NCBI GenBank assembly: GCA_021821585.1
Contig: JAKACF010000033.1
Coordinates: 1 to 15,342, forward strand
Origin: Actinomycetes bacterium
GTDB lineage: Bacteria; Actinomycetota; Acidimicrobiia; Acidimicrobiales; Bog-793
Reading direction: 5' to 3'
DNA: 15,342 bases
Position numbers and translations under genes: made by a program. This document shows, piece by piece, positions 14,754 through 15,342 of this stretch (position 1 is the first letter of the stretch; each line of letters opens with the position of its first letter). The notes beneath the pieces were generated by a model that was not told the origin of the DNA, did not search any database, and saw only the letters and a list, made by a program, of their open reading frames with translations.

Positions 14754-15342
14754 GATGACCGTGGCGTTGGCGAGCCCGCCTCCCTCGCACATCGTCTGCA
14801 GGCCGTAGCGGCCGCCGCTGCGCTCGAGCTCGTTCACGAGCGTCGCCATGAGCTTGGTGCCCGACGCCCCGAGCGGGTGGCCGAGGGCGATGGCGCCGCC
14901 GTTGACGTTCACCCGGTCCATGTCGGGGTGAAGCTCCTTCTCCCAGGCGAGCACGACCGAGGCGAAGGCCTCGTTGATCTCGACGAGGTCGATCTCATCC
15001 AGGGTCAGCTTGGTGCGCTCGAGGACCCTCTTCGTCGCCGGGATGGGGCCCGTCAGCATGGTGACCGGGTCGACGCCGACGACCGAGAAGCCGACGAAGC
15101 GGGCGCGAGGGGTGAGGCCGAGCTCGTTCGCCTTCTCCTCCGACATGACGAGCACGGCCGAGGCGCCGTCGGTGATCTGGGAGGAGTTGCCGGCCGTGAC
15201 CTTGCCGTCCTCCTTGAAGGCGGGCTTCAGGTTGGCGAGCGTCTCGGCCGTCGTGCCGGGACGCAGGCCCTCGTCCCGCTCGAGGACGTCGTCGGTCGCG
15301 TTCCCCTCGGCGTCGCGGACGACGATCGGCACGATCTCGTTC
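14739..15342 (-). CDS. Acetyl-CoA C-acyltransferase (thiolase), 5' truncated
   Basis: The C-terminal 200 residues of a thiolase; the frame is open to the right edge, so the N-terminal half with the acyl-accepting cysteine is outside. Visible motifs are the end of the first domain (NSSQITDGASAVLVMS), then NEAFA, the GGAIALGHPLGASG block with the catalytic His (about residue 155 of the visible part), and TMCEGGG with the second catalytic Cys (about 185). All catalytic residues of this half are present. The enzyme either cleaves 3-ketoacyl-CoA in beta-oxidation or condenses two acetyl-CoA; the sequence here does not decide which. An in-frame GTG near the edge (15332) is not the true start, since homology continues through it. 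Confidence 0.94.
   Translation of the reverse strand, partial: NEIVPIVVRDAEGNATDDVLERDEGLRPGTTAETLANLKPAFKEDGKVTAGNSSQITDGASAVLVMSEEKANELGLTPRARFVGFSVVGVDPVTMLTGPIPATKRVLERTKLTLDEIDLVEINEAFASVVLAWEKELHPDMDRVNVNGGAIALGHPLGASGTKLMATLVNELERSGGRYGLQTMCEGGGLANATVIERLS

Overview
The window is GC-rich, apparently chromosomal DNA that looks actinobacterial. Several starts lack a Shine-Dalgarno sequence and carry a TAnnnT box 6 to 9 bases upstream, as in leaderless actinobacterial genes. The right half is the conserved serine/threonine-kinase and cell-wall cluster known from Mycobacterium and Streptomyces. Acidimicrobiia is my guess for the class, from the general look of the proteins; no marker here proves it.

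Left part (1-4386): the 3' portion of a large multidomain signalling protein (histidine kinase, receiver, SpoIIE-type phosphatase, anti-sigma-type ATPase), cut by the window edge. It is followed on the minus strand by an alpha/beta hydrolase and a stand-alone GrpB-family protein.

Middle part (4387-6567): a toxin-antitoxin operon of the HigB/HigA type on the minus strand, split by a 1.63 kb IS1380-family insertion sequence. The IS landed at the end of the toxin gene, just before the antitoxin gene. Toxin, transposase and antitoxin all point the same way. The toxin now lacks a recognisable normal start, has lost its expected stop codon and reads into the IS, so it is probably degenerate. The antitoxin and its ribosome binding site are intact.

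Right part (6977-15342): a tRNA-Leu(CAG) diverges from fhaA, then fhaB, pstP-type phosphatase, a class B penicillin-binding protein and a PASTA kinase (pknB-like) run on the plus strand. A glutamine amidotransferase (trpG/pabA) converges on the kinase, and crgA diverges from the amidotransferase. This matches the origin-proximal tRNA-Leu, fhaA, fhaB, pstP, rodA, pbpA, pknA, pknB, trpG, crgA block of Mycobacterium tuberculosis, except that rodA and pknA are absent. The module reads lipid II or muropeptides through the PASTA domains, phosphorylates FHA and division proteins, reverses this with the phosphatase, and couples it to septal or lateral wall synthesis. The window ends in the 3' part of a thiolase gene convergent with crgA.

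I did not find a wholly new system. The points most worth a second look are the IS-split toxin-antitoxin operon with its odd flanks, the kinase/wall cluster without rodA and pknA, and the Thr-rich extracellular tails shared by the phosphatase and the kinase.
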